Below are positions 9,233-19,259 of a DNA stretch of 64,000 bases, one piece after another; positions within the stretch are counted from its first letter, which is position 1; the number at the start of each line of letters is the position of its first letter. The notes beneath the pieces are model-generated. The model had not been told where the DNA came from. It worked only from the letters and a program-made list of their open reading frames with translations, and did not search any database. Source of the DNA: Lucinisca nassula (lineage: Eukaryota > Mollusca > Bivalvia > Lucinida > Lucinidae). A program made the translations under genes and the position numbers. The stretch lies in assembly GCA_963580285.1 (NCBI GenBank), contig OY757024.1, positions 121,148,045 through 121,212,044 of the forward strand, in the 5' to 3' direction.

Positions 9233-9643
9233 GATTATGTCTGGAGATATTACCCTCCACTTGCGGCCGAATCACTTGCTGGTGGTTGGATCGGACCGTA
9301 CAAAGTTACTGAGAAATTTTCAAATGTGACATACCAAATTCAACGTAATCCATCTACATCACCTTTGGTAGTGCATGTTGATCACTTGAAATTATATGAG
9401 GGTGATCAAGACCCATCTGAGTGGATCCAGAATGCAGAATCTGACGAAAGTTTTGTATCAGAACTTACACCTCAGCAGGTGACGTATGCGGATGATGCCA
9501 GTGAGCATGATGACGTCAGCTATGAAAGTCCTGATGATCAGCTCGCTAATGACGCATATCAGTCACCTCAAGCTGAACTTCTGAGAAGATCACGTTGGGG
9601 AAGAACTATACGACGCCCTATTCCATATTCACCAACCTTATGA
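9233..9643 (+). pseudogene. pol: Pol, part 6: integrase C-terminal GPY-type domain
   Basis: The frame resumes after the TGA with DYVWRYYPP, then GGWIGPYKV and VHVDHLKLYEG, the usual end of Gypsy integrases (GPY/F module). An acidic tail and a short basic end, RRSRWGRTIRRPIP, follow. The natural stop is TGA at 9641-9643. The module is thought to contact DNA and help with target choice. It would not be made without read-through. Confidence 0.85.
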
Positions 9644-10841
9644 ACATTAAAATGATGAAGAGCCATAACAAAAGACAGTTTATTCCAAATTCAGTCTATT
9701 TTTAGACATATCTAAATAAGATATGTTTTCATGACTTGTCTCTTAATCACTGGGTCTCTCAACCATATTGGCTTTTCTTGAGCCTGACTTAGGCCACAGA
9801 CGGGATGCCAGGATTGCATTGAAATGTCAGGTGGTTTTCTCCGGGTACTCCATTTATGGTTGCCCCTTTGTGGCGATCAACACATGTGAGTGAAATAATC
9901 TTTGTAGGGCCGAAAAATAAAAAAAATATTACAGAGTCTCTCTGTTTCTCGTTTTGTTAAAAACACATTGCACAGGGTAAGGACTAAGTCCAAATTTCAT
10001 GAAAATTGTCTGTTGCATTTTGAAATTTTGACTGTTTGAGAGAATGAGGGTTTCTGTATATTTCTAAACAAAATCAGGGCTGAAGCTGTTTTGAATGTCA
10101 GTAGTAAAGTGCTAGTTTGTAAAATTTTCAAACTACCTCCTAATACTTCTTAAGTGTGAGAAATTGCAACCTTTTGATTAAATTATCAGGCTGGAAAGGT
10201 TTGAGTTAACCGTAGTGATTTTACATTGCTTGTCAGTAGAAGTAAAACAAAGATCAGGAATTGATACAATTAACTTACTCCACCCATAAAAGACACCAAA
10301 GGGAAAGAAATACAAACATTAAGCGACCAGACTATAATGGAAACCTAAACAAAGGAAGGCCATAAGGACAGTTACTTTCCCACAAAATGGCCATATGGCC
10401 ATCCAAAACCAAAAGACACAAGTGATACACACAGTAAGTAACAAACAAAAACATAAATAAATCGCCACAGAAGAGCCGCCTTGGAACGGTCAATTGAAGA
10501 TTCAGTTCTGATTTGGATGAATCTTAGGGTCGATGTAGTTCTCATATCTTTGAGTGTATTTTTACAGGGGAGTTAATCCAGAAATCCCCACTGAGCAGGC
10601 TGGATCTGATTTAATGCTGTTATAGCCTTGATCTTTCAGTTTTTTAGATGGGTGTGGCTCGTCCTTTGTTCCCCTGATATTGTTTGCTCCATTCAAGGAG
10701 ATGATAAGTCACCCAAATGGAACAAACTTTATCAATGTGGAATTTTGCCACCCATTCAATACATTTTTATAATTCCCTTTTCTACTGAATTGTAACAGCC
10801 ATACTCAAAGTATGTTTTATTTCAGACTATTCTTCTCCAAT
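9644..10841 (+). other. Non-coding spacer between pol and the third ORF
   Basis: About 1.2 kb without a convincing frame on either strand. It ends in a pyrimidine-rich stretch and a splice acceptor just before the third ORF. No boundary of a further insertion is evident. Confidence 0.5.
10813..10825 (+). promoter_or_regulatory. Candidate splice acceptor before the third ORF
   Basis: TGTTTTATTTCAG is a strong 3' splice-site match (pyrimidine tract plus CAG). It lies 16 bp upstream of the ATG at 10842. Envelope-position genes of retroelements are commonly expressed from a spliced mRNA. The donor was not identified. Confidence 0.5.
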
Positions 10842-11441
10842 ATGGCTGAAATTCTAGACTTACACCCGGCAGAGAACGAAACTCACTTTCTCTATGAACA
10901 CCTGCGTCCTAACTGGGTTCCTGGTGGTATGTTCTGCCACGTCCCTGACTGTACAAGAAAAGACAAGATACCGACACTACGAGCGTTTCTCCGCCACTGG
11001 AACATGGTCCACGTTGCGCAAGTCACACTGTATGTATGTGAGCACATGGACTGCATGGGAGAAGTTGTCTTCAAGTCTAAGAACGACCTCCACCATCACA
11101 TCATAAAGAAGCACAAGGTTACAACGTCAGAGGCGCGCCATCTTGCTGCGATGTATCCGACGAGGGTTGAATCCAATAACAAGTACATCAACCCTCGGGA
11201 GAATCTTCCACCACGACAACTCAACCCATCATCAGAGATTGCAAGACAAGCAGACCGGCTGCGACGCCATCAGTTAGTCGGTGTATTAGGAGATCTAGAG
11301 GGGCAGAGTGACAACCCCATCAACGCAGTGTGCTGCGATGAATTTGTCACTTTTAACTCTCAGGGAGAAGCTACGGGAAAACAATACAAACGAAGAAGGC
11401 ATGTCAAAGACCCAAAAGAAGACAATGGACTAGTGCAGTGA
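10842..11441 (+). CDS. Third ORF of the Gypsy element: protein with two C2H2-like zinc fingers
   Basis: 199 residues from the ATG at 10842 (MAEILDLHP). An upstream in-frame ATG at 10812 would be spliced off if the acceptor at 10824-10825 is used. Two finger motifs have identical spacing, C-x4-C-x14-H-x4-H: Cys32/Cys37/His52/His57 and Cys66/Cys71/His86/His91. The C-terminal half is charged, with a KRRRH basic patch near the end. There is no signal peptide or membrane segment, so it is not an envelope protein. It is on the element's strand, between integrase and the purine tract, where env lies in errantiviruses. A role in binding the element's RNA or DNA, or in targeting, is only a guess. It could be a captured host sequence. 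It has no break. Confidence 0.72.
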   Translation: MAEILDLHPAENETHFLYEHLRPNWVPGGMFCHVPDCTRKDKIPTLRAFLRHWNMVHVAQVTLYVCEHMDCMGEVVFKSKNDLHHHIIKKHKVTTSEARHLAAMYPTRVESNNKYINPRENLPPRQLNPSSEIARQADRLRRHQLVGVLGDLEGQSDNPINAVCCDEFVTFNSQGEATGKQYKRRRHVKDPKEDNGLVQ

Positions 11442-12073
11442 TTCTGGACTGTTTTTTTATCAATCACAAATATTTAGATAAACTTCAGGACTTACAAGGA
11501 CATTACCTAAGTGGAATTCCAAATTTTAATACATCAATCTTAAGGCTCTTCATTGTTATATCAAATGATAGTTCTGATTCCCACAGTAATTCGTCAGGGC
11601 TTCTGCACAGTTATCACAGTCATTCATTAATGTATATATGTCAACCAAATAAGTTATTTTATTTGGTTGTTTTTGTTTCAATATTCCAAAAGTTTTTGTG
11701 TTTCATAGAGTTTATAAATGGTGATTTGTGCACTACTGAAGCCGGAACGGATCATTTGTGTTTACATGCTGTCAATACCAATTGTTTGTCCAGACCTCAG
11801 TAGAGCCTGACAGGAATTACTGCTGTATATTGTATAAAGCTAGCAATACTTTAACTGTTCTTTTTTGTGAAATCACTTCATCATATATCACTAATTGCTT
11901 AGTACTGGTTCCTACCCAGGAAAAGAGGGTCACATGGAAGATTAGTACTAATACTAAATGTTACCCTCTATAATCAAGGTTTATTATTATTATTGTTATT
12001 TCATAGATCTAGTCATACACATGGATCAAATTATTTTCTAGTCAGCTCCTTTTTTTATTTAAAATAGCTCTAG
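11442..12073 (+). other. 3' non-coding part of the Gypsy element
   Basis: AT-rich DNA with no convincing coding frame; the 121-residue frame at 11438-11803 has no recognisable motif. It lies between the third ORF and the hairpin triplet. Confidence 0.45.
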
Positions 12074-12165
12074 TATAGTGAATAGTATTGTTATTCACTG
12101 AGAGTTATAGTGAATAGTATTGTTATTCACTGAGAGTTATAGTGAATAGTATTGTTATTCACTGA
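12074..12165 (+). repeat. Three tandem 32 bp units, each a hairpin
   Basis: Units begin at 12074, 12106 and 12138 and are nearly identical. Each contains AGTGAATA and TATTCACT separated by 7 nt, so each can fold into an 8 bp stem. They lie about 65 bp upstream of the polypurine tract. Confidence 0.93.
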
Positions 12166-12229
12166 TTCTCATGGATTCTAAATCAGTGATTTGATATAGT
12201 TATTGACAAAATGCAGTACATTTAGTCTT

Positions 12230-12242
12230 AAGGAGGGAAGAG
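12230..12242 (+). promoter_or_regulatory. Polypurine tract
   Basis: AAGGAGGGAAGAG is a 13 nt all-purine run that ends exactly where the 3' LTR (TGCAACGG) begins. It would prime plus-strand DNA synthesis. Confidence 0.88.
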
Positions 12243-12518
12243 TGCAACGGGGATGCCCTTTTTGGCCCATATTTTTGTAATATAAGAACTTTATCCCTAC
12301 CTCGGAAACTCCAATTAGAACGTTATTTATTCCAAACGTTTGTGTTGCATTTTTCTGTCGTTTTCCGCTGCTTCGTCCGCCATTATTTTTGACGTATCCG
12401 ACCTTGACGAAGTAAGCTCATTGGGTATGAATGGGATCGCCCGTAGCTCTTTTTGTAAGCCATTACCTGATTGGTTGGCTTCCTTTTATAAGCGCGTGAT
12501 TCAATTTATATGTCGCAT
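12243..12518 (+). repeat. 3' LTR, left part
   Basis: Matches 2367-2642 of the 5' LTR with a handful of substitutions. It is cut at TATATGTCGCAT (12507-12518) by the LINE insertion. Confidence 0.93.
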
Positions 12519-13068
12519 CACCCTGAACATAGATTGGATCCCCTCCCACTGCAACGTGCAGGGGAATGAGCGCGCAGACACGCTGGCCAAAGAAGCTCTG
12601 ACCCGGGTGAAGGAACTTGACTACCTCCCCACCCCACAAGAAGTCTACACAATCATTAAGGCTAGCATCAAAAAGGAATGGGCGCGCATATGGCAGGGAC
12701 AACACGGATTCAGACACTCGATCTGCCAGTCCTTGACCCCGAAAATAGTTCAATACAGCGACAGCCGAAAGCTCGATCGCATATATACACGACTTAGACT
12801 TGGGGTCAACGGACTAAATGCACACAACATCTTCTATAACGCGGCCGATCCATTATGCGGGCACTGTGGCGGGGTGGAGAGTGTTCAACACTACCTCGCA
12901 GAGTGGCCCGCACACGGCCCCGCTAGGAGGGAACTAAAGGGAGAACTGACAGCACTAGGATACCAAGGGGAGATAAACGCGATTTCTTTGCTCAATCTAA
13001 TGTCACAGGAAATGAGGGGCACGGTTTTCAATTTTTTTGAGAAAACAAACTACCTGGACAAAATATAG
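12519..13068 (+). pseudogene. LINE ORF2 C-terminus: end of RNase H and tail domain
   Basis: The surviving ~180 residues begin just before the RNase H motif DWIPSHCNVQGNERADTLA, in which the Asp is the last catalytic residue. A charged linker follows, then a zinc-like CGHCGGVESVQHYL segment in which the usual final Cys is replaced (EW instead of EC). The three upstream catalytic residues and the whole RT are missing by truncation, so there is no enzyme. The frame upstream is LTR sequence joined by chance. An I/Nimb-type LINE is the best guess. Confidence 0.82.
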
Positions 13069-14666
13069 GGGAAAGCTAAGGGCGCAGACTAAATTTATTG
13101 CACTGTTACGAGAGACACACCCCGTACGAGGTTACACACTAACATGCCTGAAACCAAAACCGTTACAGACCCGATTTCAGAAACAAAAAATGATTAAACC
13201 GCACCTGAGACGCTACCAACCAAAAAGGAGCGTAGTGATCAAAGGGCGGCCGTCTCACGGCGAAAAGGGGAACAAAGTCAACGGTAGGCACTGTGGTTTG
13301 CGGCCTCGGCTTTGCACTTAGGAGTGCCTAACGGTGACAGCGATCCCTGGATCACTGTGAGAAGACCATTACAGAACGGGGCATGGACCCACCACAAGGA
13401 AAATCCATAGCCCCGACCCACCCTTCAAAGGAGTGTGGCAAGCGAGAGGTTAAGACGAGGTGTAGCGTTGTGGTTGCGGCCCACTGGCTTTGCACTTATG
13501 AGCGCTGCACCAAAATCCTAGCTGATCGGGAGCCACACTGCCCGAAATAGGATCACACGAGAACACGCCGGAACTGGGCATGGATCCACCACAAGGAAAA
13601 TCCATCGCCCGGCCTCTCCGGAGGGGGGAAGGCAAACGGGAAATCAGGACGAGATGTAACGCTGGGGTTTGCGGTCTTAGGACTTTGGCACTGAGCAGCG
13701 TTGCGTCAAAATCCTGGCTGATCGAGAGCCACACAACCCAAAGGAGAACGGCACACCAACACACTAGCAAACAAAATGCTCTCCTTCAGGAATGCACATA
13801 CATTAGTGGGACAGAAATAAGAAACAATAGGCCTTATCACATCTCTTTGTTTTTCTTTTTTTTCGCTTTCGAATAAAGGATGTACATTATAAGGTTACCC
13901 AAACGGAATGATCTGGGGGCCACAAAAGGACCCTTTTATAAACACCTGACTAGCAGAAAAATCACAGGAAGGCTCTCTCTAAGCACACATGGTATTGCTT
14001 CTGTCCATCCCTTGACAAATGAATACGGTCCCTATAATAGTGCCTGTGGAGGCGGCCATCGCTGTCCCAACTTTGCCTTCGGAAAATATGAAACGCTGTC
14101 CCACAAGTCAACACCATAGCTCACCACGCGCATACCACCATGGCCGAAAAACCGAACCTCGCCTGGTACATCAAACAGCCCTCGGAACTGCCCTTGTCGT
14201 TTAACACAAGAATCACCAAAAAACAGCAAATCGCGCCATGACCGTAATTAAAACGGACGGTCAAGACGACCATATATTTATACAGATAAGGGAAATAAAC
14301 TTACTAACTAGGGCATGACTTAGCGCGACCCTGAAGGAGGGCATCAACACACAACCACCCACGCAAAACTAAAACAACATACATCCACCCACGCAATGCT
14401 AAATTAGGTAGATAAAGCGATAGTTGTAGAATAGTTGTAGAGTAGGAATCCCGTAGAGAGGATAGTATAGGAAAAGAGAGATCAAAGACCTGGAGATAGA
14501 AGAAAAAGAAGAAGAGTTTATTTCCCAAAAAGCGATTCCAAACATTGTTAACTGTAAATATGACACATAAAAACAAGATCGCATAGGAGTGCTCGACTGC
14601 GCACATGCGCAGGCGGACGCTTGTATGCGACCTACATGATTATATGAATTTGTTCTAACTGCATTG
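13069..14666 (+). other. LINE 3' UTR with ~197 bp internal repeats
   Basis: Between about 13240 and 13760 a degenerate unit recurs; for example GGATCCACCACAAGGAAAA-like strings occur near 13385 and 13580, about 197 bp apart. Similar GC-rich blocks with 'GGCTTTGCACTTA' occur at each repeat. No coding frame is credible. The rest, to 14666, is plain. Confidence 0.6.
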
Positions 14667-14679
14667 CTAACGAGATCGG

Positions 14680-14981
14680 AAGCCCCCGCCCATAGGGGCT
14701 TGAAGAAATATATGGGCTGCATGGTGCTTCCCCGCAGAGCTGAATCCGGCCCGCTCACTAGTACTGGTAAACCGCCTAGAGGATCTAAGCCTGTCCAGGA
14801 ACCGCGGTGCGAGGCGGACCGTCCATGCTAATAAACCCTATTGGTTTCGTTGGGCGACAGGGCTTGGGATGTCATTTCATCTCAGTGTCGGGTAGGAGTC
14901 CAACAAAATTGGGAGCAACGTCTCCAAAATGTTGTTGACGGGGACGTTGAACCTCAAATCAAACAAACAAACTAACGAGAT
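14680..14981 (+). mobile_element. Complete SINE-A with 13 bp target duplication
   Basis: Flanked by CTAACGAGATCGG at 14667-14679 and 14982-14994. It begins AAGCCCCCGCCCAT, has a central 'GTCATTTCATCTCAGTGTCG' block, and ends GACGGGGACGTTGAACC plus an AAAC-rich tail. This copy defines the family boundaries used for the others. The head shows no obvious A and B boxes of tRNA type, so the origin of its promoter is unclear. Confidence 0.93.
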
Positions 14982-14994
14982 CGGCACACGATAT

Positions 14995-16445
14995 CTCGGG
15001 CCCTCAAACGACTAGGTAGGAATACAATTCCTCCTATGGTGCCTTCCTTCACGTAGAATGCGAAAATGACATGTAAACATGGCGACTCAGAATGACCCAC
15101 TTACGGTCCCACAGAATATGACATCCTACGTGGAGGAGGGCACCACATTTTCCTAACTTTAACAAAAAATGCAGAAAAGGGGATTGACCTACTTCCACAT
15201 CCTCCTCGATAGAGGCCACCCACAAACTAAGATAAACACGAACTTGGGCCCGAGACGGCGGAGGCCGTCACACTATACTATATGTTGTATGTACAGAATA
15301 AACAAAAATCACAAAATATAATCTACAAGCACAACCTTGCAGGTACAAAAACTGTCCTAACCAGCAAAACGGACAACACCATCTTTAAAGCACAAGAAAA
15401 ACAAACACGACAGGTCCATGGCGGGGCGAGCACATCCGCCCGCATATATACTCAATAAGCTGGGGGCACAGACCAAATAATGTAAAAATGTACATACGTT
15501 ACAAAAATATGCAAAAATCAAACAAAAAAAAAAAAAATAAAAAATACCAATATCAAAATTGATACAAAAAGCGTAGACGACATCCATAGACATGGTGCTG
15601 GCGTGAGGGTGTAGATGCGGCTGAAGCTACAAGCTAGAAGAAAGAAATGGATGGACTCTACAATTTTGTAGTGCAAATAAGCACCACAAAATGGCTAAAA
15701 AACTTTGTCTCGAATCCCCTGATTGAATATAAGGTGCATAACACGTAACATGGAAACGTGTATAGCAATCTTTAGAAACGTCTTCCAAATCGCAATGAAA
15801 CTTTCAAACAAAATTAACTGCTAAACGATCCCCTTAATGATAAGTCCAAACTCGGAGCCTACCCTGTTACACAAAACAACCCACACCCCTTTGCGGCAAA
15901 CCGCAAAAACCCAAGGCACAGCACTGCTATAACTTAAACGCAGTGCAATCAAGTAGCCAAACCTTTAGAATGGAGTTCCAAATTACTACAACTAAACTAT
16001 GTTGCACAAAAACAAAGGCTCACATTGGAACTGTGCAACATATCCACAGCCCTTGAAATCTGAAGCACGCCTAGCCCAGAAACTCCTACATTTAAAGATG
16101 CCCTTTAGCGACAGGACACGTGCACTCCTGAAGCAAACGGGAAGACAAAATATAAGCCCCACCGAGACCTGGAAAGGTCACGGCACCGTTTCACAAACCT
16201 CTCAGGACGGAGCTCGGCGATTGGCTACAGGGCAAGGGAATGCCCGTGGGCTCAGAGACACCTGAGACGTGAGACGACAAACATGGACGGACGGGGCTGG
16301 AGCCGAGCGATGGTCTCCCTGTTCACCGGCAACGGGGAATAGGGGTACCACCGAGCCCTACGGTGTAGTGCCAGCATGGATTCGTTCCCTGGGACCCCAC
16401 CAGCTGACGACCCGCGACACGGGGAAACTGGAAAACAACAACAAA
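14995..16445 (+). other. Distal LINE 3' UTR, nothing else recognised
   Basis: About 1.4 kb of A-rich sequence on the plus strand with a poly-A stretch near 15523-15540. It lacks convincing frames. I treat it as the 3' UTR of the truncated LINE because no other insertion boundary is visible, but a further nested element cannot be excluded. Confidence 0.4.
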
Positions 16446-16990
16446 TATATGTCGCATTGGACTCAATACGAGGTGCTCGTTCAAGTCTCTTGTCCTTTCT
16501 CTTTTCGGAAGCAATGTGAGCTTCTCACTCACTTCCGAACTTAAGTTTCTTCATTTCGGCTCAAAGATCTAAAAAGGGAGGGTGGACGTATTTTCATGTT
16601 AGGCACACACTTTTCTTAGGGGATATTAGAAGTAACTAAGGGGGTGGTTCGTTGTCTTGGGGTCTCAAGCCTGACTCAGGGGGGATCCTCAGACTGTGCT
16701 CCGTTCCTCTGGTCCTTCCAACGCTCAGTATATAAGGCTAGCTTTTCATCTTGCTAAAATGTTTGAATTGTGATTTATTTGCTAGGGAAAAACATAGAAA
16801 CTCTTTTTCTCGTTTCATTACTGCTTCCCAAGATTGCGTCTTTCTCCTGGTAAATCGAGCCTGGGTACACACAACCGGGCAGGGGGAGGTGTCAGTAGTC
16901 TGTCGCCTGACCCTGCTCAGTTGATCAGACGAACCATAACCCGGTCTGGGTATACTGGGGAGGTCAAAAGGGGACTAGCCCCGTTACAGG
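16446..16990 (+). repeat. 3' LTR, right part
   Basis: Starts with the second copy of the LINE target duplication and continues with bases equal to 2643-3173, including the TATATAA box, ending CCCCGTTACA. The next bases, GGGG, are the LTR element's own target duplication. Confidence 0.93.
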
Positions 16991-17444
16991 GGCTTGGAGG
17001 CTACATTATGCTTCCACGCAGAGCTGAATCTGACCACACACGATTGCTGGTAAACCGCTTAGAGACCGCAGAACTATTAGAGATTGGAATGCCCTTCCTG
17101 ATTCGATTATTTCGACAGCTGAAGGTGCTGATGATTGTGTAGCTAAAATTACCTCTTTGGTTAGAGCTAGGGACTAACTTCCCATATCAATGGTCCTGGT
17201 GTATGAATGTCATTTGACGTGTCACCAGTAACAATTCTGATTCTGATTCTTAGAAGGACTTAGCCTGTCCAGGTAAAGAGGTGTGAGTCAGATCGTCCAA
17301 TGCATTAAACCTTCTGGTTTCATTGGGCGGCAGGGCTTGAGATGTCATTTCATCTCAATGTCGGGTAAAAGTCCCACAAATTTGGAAGCAGCGTCTCCAA
17401 AATTACCTAAATAGTGTTGACGGGGACGTTACAAACAAACAAAA
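16991..17444 (+). repeat. Remainder of the SINE-A that hosts the Gypsy element
   Basis: Continues the SINE-A begun at 2347-2366 and ends GACGGGGACGTT plus an ACAAACAAAC tail. A LINE fragment (17064-17248) splits it again. The string ACTCCTTTT occurs at both outer edges (near 2336 and 17446), a weak target duplication. Confidence 0.85.
17064..17248 (+). mobile_element. 3' end of a CR1-like LINE inserted in SINE-A
   Basis: About 185 bp equal to the end of the LINE at 27007-29205, covering the last ~20 codons, the short 3' UTR and the (TGATTC)n tail. CTTAGA is repeated on both sides (17058 and 17249). It is a heavily 5'-truncated copy and encodes nothing. Confidence 0.85.
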
Positions 17445-17737
17445 ACTCCTTTTAGTCCTTTTCGCTATTAAGGGGAACCGCTTTTATTTACCCGGCCACC
17501 GTGTCGACAGCTCTTGACACCCAGACTTGCAGACGACGCAAAGTTTCTTTTTCCACATTCTTTGAACAGTTTGGATATTTATTTGCTTATAATTCTCTGC
17601 GAATAAGCGTTATTAATTGTTTGCTTTAGTTGATTATATTTAGAATCTATCCGATAGTCAAAACGATTTAAATTTGCTCAGGTCATTAGTTTTCGTGATA
17701 TGGTAGGCAAATGACGTGTGTTTCCCATTGCTAAATT

Positions 17738-17830
17738 TGTTCGTAGCGTGATAACTCAGTGGTAAGTGCACTTGTCTCTTATGCCGTGAGGTCCCAGGTT
17801 TGGCCCTAGCATAATTAAAAATGTGTTGTA
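17738..17830 (+). repeat. tRNA-like SINE head
   Basis: The sequence GCGTGATAACTCAGTGGTAA resembles an A-box region, and GGTCCCAGGTTTGGCCCT has B-box-like layout at the proper distance. A related head is at 18964-19035. The match to a functional tRNA is poor, so it is annotated as a decayed SINE head. Confidence 0.5.
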
Positions 17831-17865
17831 AAAATATTAAAATTGCATGAGTCTCTTTCATGCAT

Positions 17866-18110
17866 CACATGAACAAGTCCGTGAAATAAACAACCCCTTA
17901 AACCCCACTTTATATAGAATAAACTGGGGTTTACGGGGGTATACATTATTTTTTTTTATTTCTGCACCAAGACATAGGTTGTGGGTACTCATTAGAACCG
18001 CCTCAACGAGGCGGTTCTTACGAGCACCCACAGCCTATGTTTGCCATATAAACAAGAAAAATATCACGGATTTTCTTCAGAAAAGAAGCCATTTTGGATA
18101 TGTGGTAATG
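17866..18110 (+). repeat. Hairpin MITE, 'GGTTCTAAC' family
   Basis: Order of blocks: ACAAGTCCGTGAAATAAAC, AACCCCACTTTATATAG, GGGTTTACGGGGG, then an inverted pair around TTAGAACCGCCTC/GAGGCGGTTCTTA, then AAAATATCACGGATTTTC. The same order recurs near 23095-23290, 40880-41100 and, inverted, 41120-41425. Non-coding. Confidence 0.75.
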
Positions 18111-18480
18111 TGGTAAATGCACTATGTCGCATGGGCATGTTATCATAAAGGCAAATGGCTTGTTCTCATCAGGCCATGCTTTCATTTCATTTCAAAGCCT
18201 TCTACTGGCCGAGATAACTCACAAGTATAATCTTTCACAAGTAGTGTCTGCGTAATAACTCATAGTATAGAGGATTATTATTATTTTTTTTTTTTTTTCC
18301 CTCCCTCTTTCACCCAACATGATGAAAATCAGACATAAACAGCAATCAACAGGGTTAAGATATAGATGAGACCATTAATCATGCACTCTAAATACATATT
18401 TATTGTTGCACTCCATCCTACAAAGAGACAATTATTATTATTATCATTATTATTATTTTCAAATGTTCAGGGGATACTCA
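18110..18480. other. No gene; A/T-rich with short T and TTA runs
   Basis: Contains a poly-T run (about 18283-18299) and ATT/TTA microsatellite-like patches near 18430. Nothing else is recognisable. Confidence 0.5.
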
Positions 18481-18902
18481 TGTAATCATATCACATTTCC
18501 AGCTTCATTTGACTCTGCTGCATCTGCACCTCTCCTGGGCTTCATCAGTAACCATCCCGGCACCACTGCAAACTGAGGAGAAAAATTGTAAAGAAAAACA
18601 CCAAGTGCCCCGACCGGGGACCGAGCCCACGACCCTGGGGCAAAAAGCAAGCGAGTCAAACACCAGGCCAAAGGGTTCGGGCCAGCCAGACCGGTCAGTT
18701 ATGCACTCCAAATAAGGCGATTTATTATGGCGTGCTACTTCATTCCTCTATCCTACAAAGAAACCAATATTTTAATGTTTAAGAGAGACTCATTTAAACA
18801 TGTCATATTTTTAGATCCTCTTGACTCCGCTTAATCTGGTCCATCCATGGGCTGCAGCAATAATCATCCCGGCACCAGGCACCACTGTAGTAGGAGAGAA
18901 AG

Positions 18903-18935
<33 letters not shown>

Positions 18936-19215
18936 AGTCTAGTGCCCCGACCGATGATTAAAGGAGCGTGATAACTCAGCGGTTAATCCACTTGCCCCGG
19001 ACACCATAGGTCCTGGGCTTGATATCGGCAGTGGCCACAAAAGGCCGACGCCCAAACACACTCCAAACGCACCACCTGCAGAATGAATCACATTTCCAGA
19101 TTTCTTTGACTCCGCTGCATCCGCACCCACCCCAGGACCCACGGGCAAGCACCCCACCAGATACCACTGCATCTGAGGAGAACAATCTGTAAAGAAAAAC
19201 CAACCGAGTGCCCCA
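18480..19215. repeat. Three diverged copies of a ~190 bp repeat with tRNA-like parts
   Basis: Blocks at about 18480-18700, 18785-18955 and 19085-19215 share 'ACATTTCCAG ... GACTCCGCT', a CACCACTGCA block and 'AGTGCCCCGACCG'. A tRNA-like head (TAACTCAGCGGTTAA) sits at 18964-19035, and an antisense B-box-like string at about 18612-18625. A pure A run fills 18901-18931. This is probably an old SINE cluster. Confidence 0.55.
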
Positions 19216-19259
19216 AAAATAATGATTGATATATATATCAAAGAATATGTAGTAATTAA

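Larger units (their letters stand above)
12519..16445 (+). mobile_element. 5'-truncated LINE inserted in the 3' LTR
   Basis: The 3927 bp insert is flanked by a 12 bp duplication, TATATGTCGCAT (12507-12518 and 16446-16457). It starts inside an RNase H domain and ends with CAACAACAAA, a short CAA-type tail as in I-like LINEs. A complete SINE-A (14680-14981) lies within it. Truncation at the 5' end with a target duplication is the mark of target-primed reverse transcription. Confidence 0.88.
2367..16990 (+). mobile_element. Complete Gypsy-type LTR retrotransposon, with nested insertions
   Basis: The element is bounded by two LTRs that begin TGCAACGGGG and end CCCCGTTACA, and is flanked by a GGGG target duplication inside a SINE-A. 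In order it has: 5' LTR, PBS, gag, protease, reverse transcriptase, RNase H, integrase with a GPY-type tail, a third ORF, a purine tract and the 3' LTR. The order PR-RT-RH-IN is diagnostic of Gypsy/Metaviridae. The LTR halves differ at about 11 of ~807 positions by my count, so insertion is fairly recent. A SINE (5917-6246), a 244 bp tandem duplication (7095-7338) and a truncated LINE (12519-16445) accumulated later. Pol is dead by several breaks, while gag and the third ORF are open. Without the LINE the element is about 10.7 kb, which is long for the class. Confidence 0.93.

Noticed and set aside
10892..11106. Alternative frames overlapping the zinc-finger ORF
   Set aside because: Both are shorter and lack motifs; only the 10842-11441 frame shows two regularly spaced finger signatures.
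13580..13876. 98-residue frame in the LINE 3' UTR
   Set aside because: It crosses the ~197 bp degenerate repeats, has no motif and lacks any counterpart in LINE proteins.
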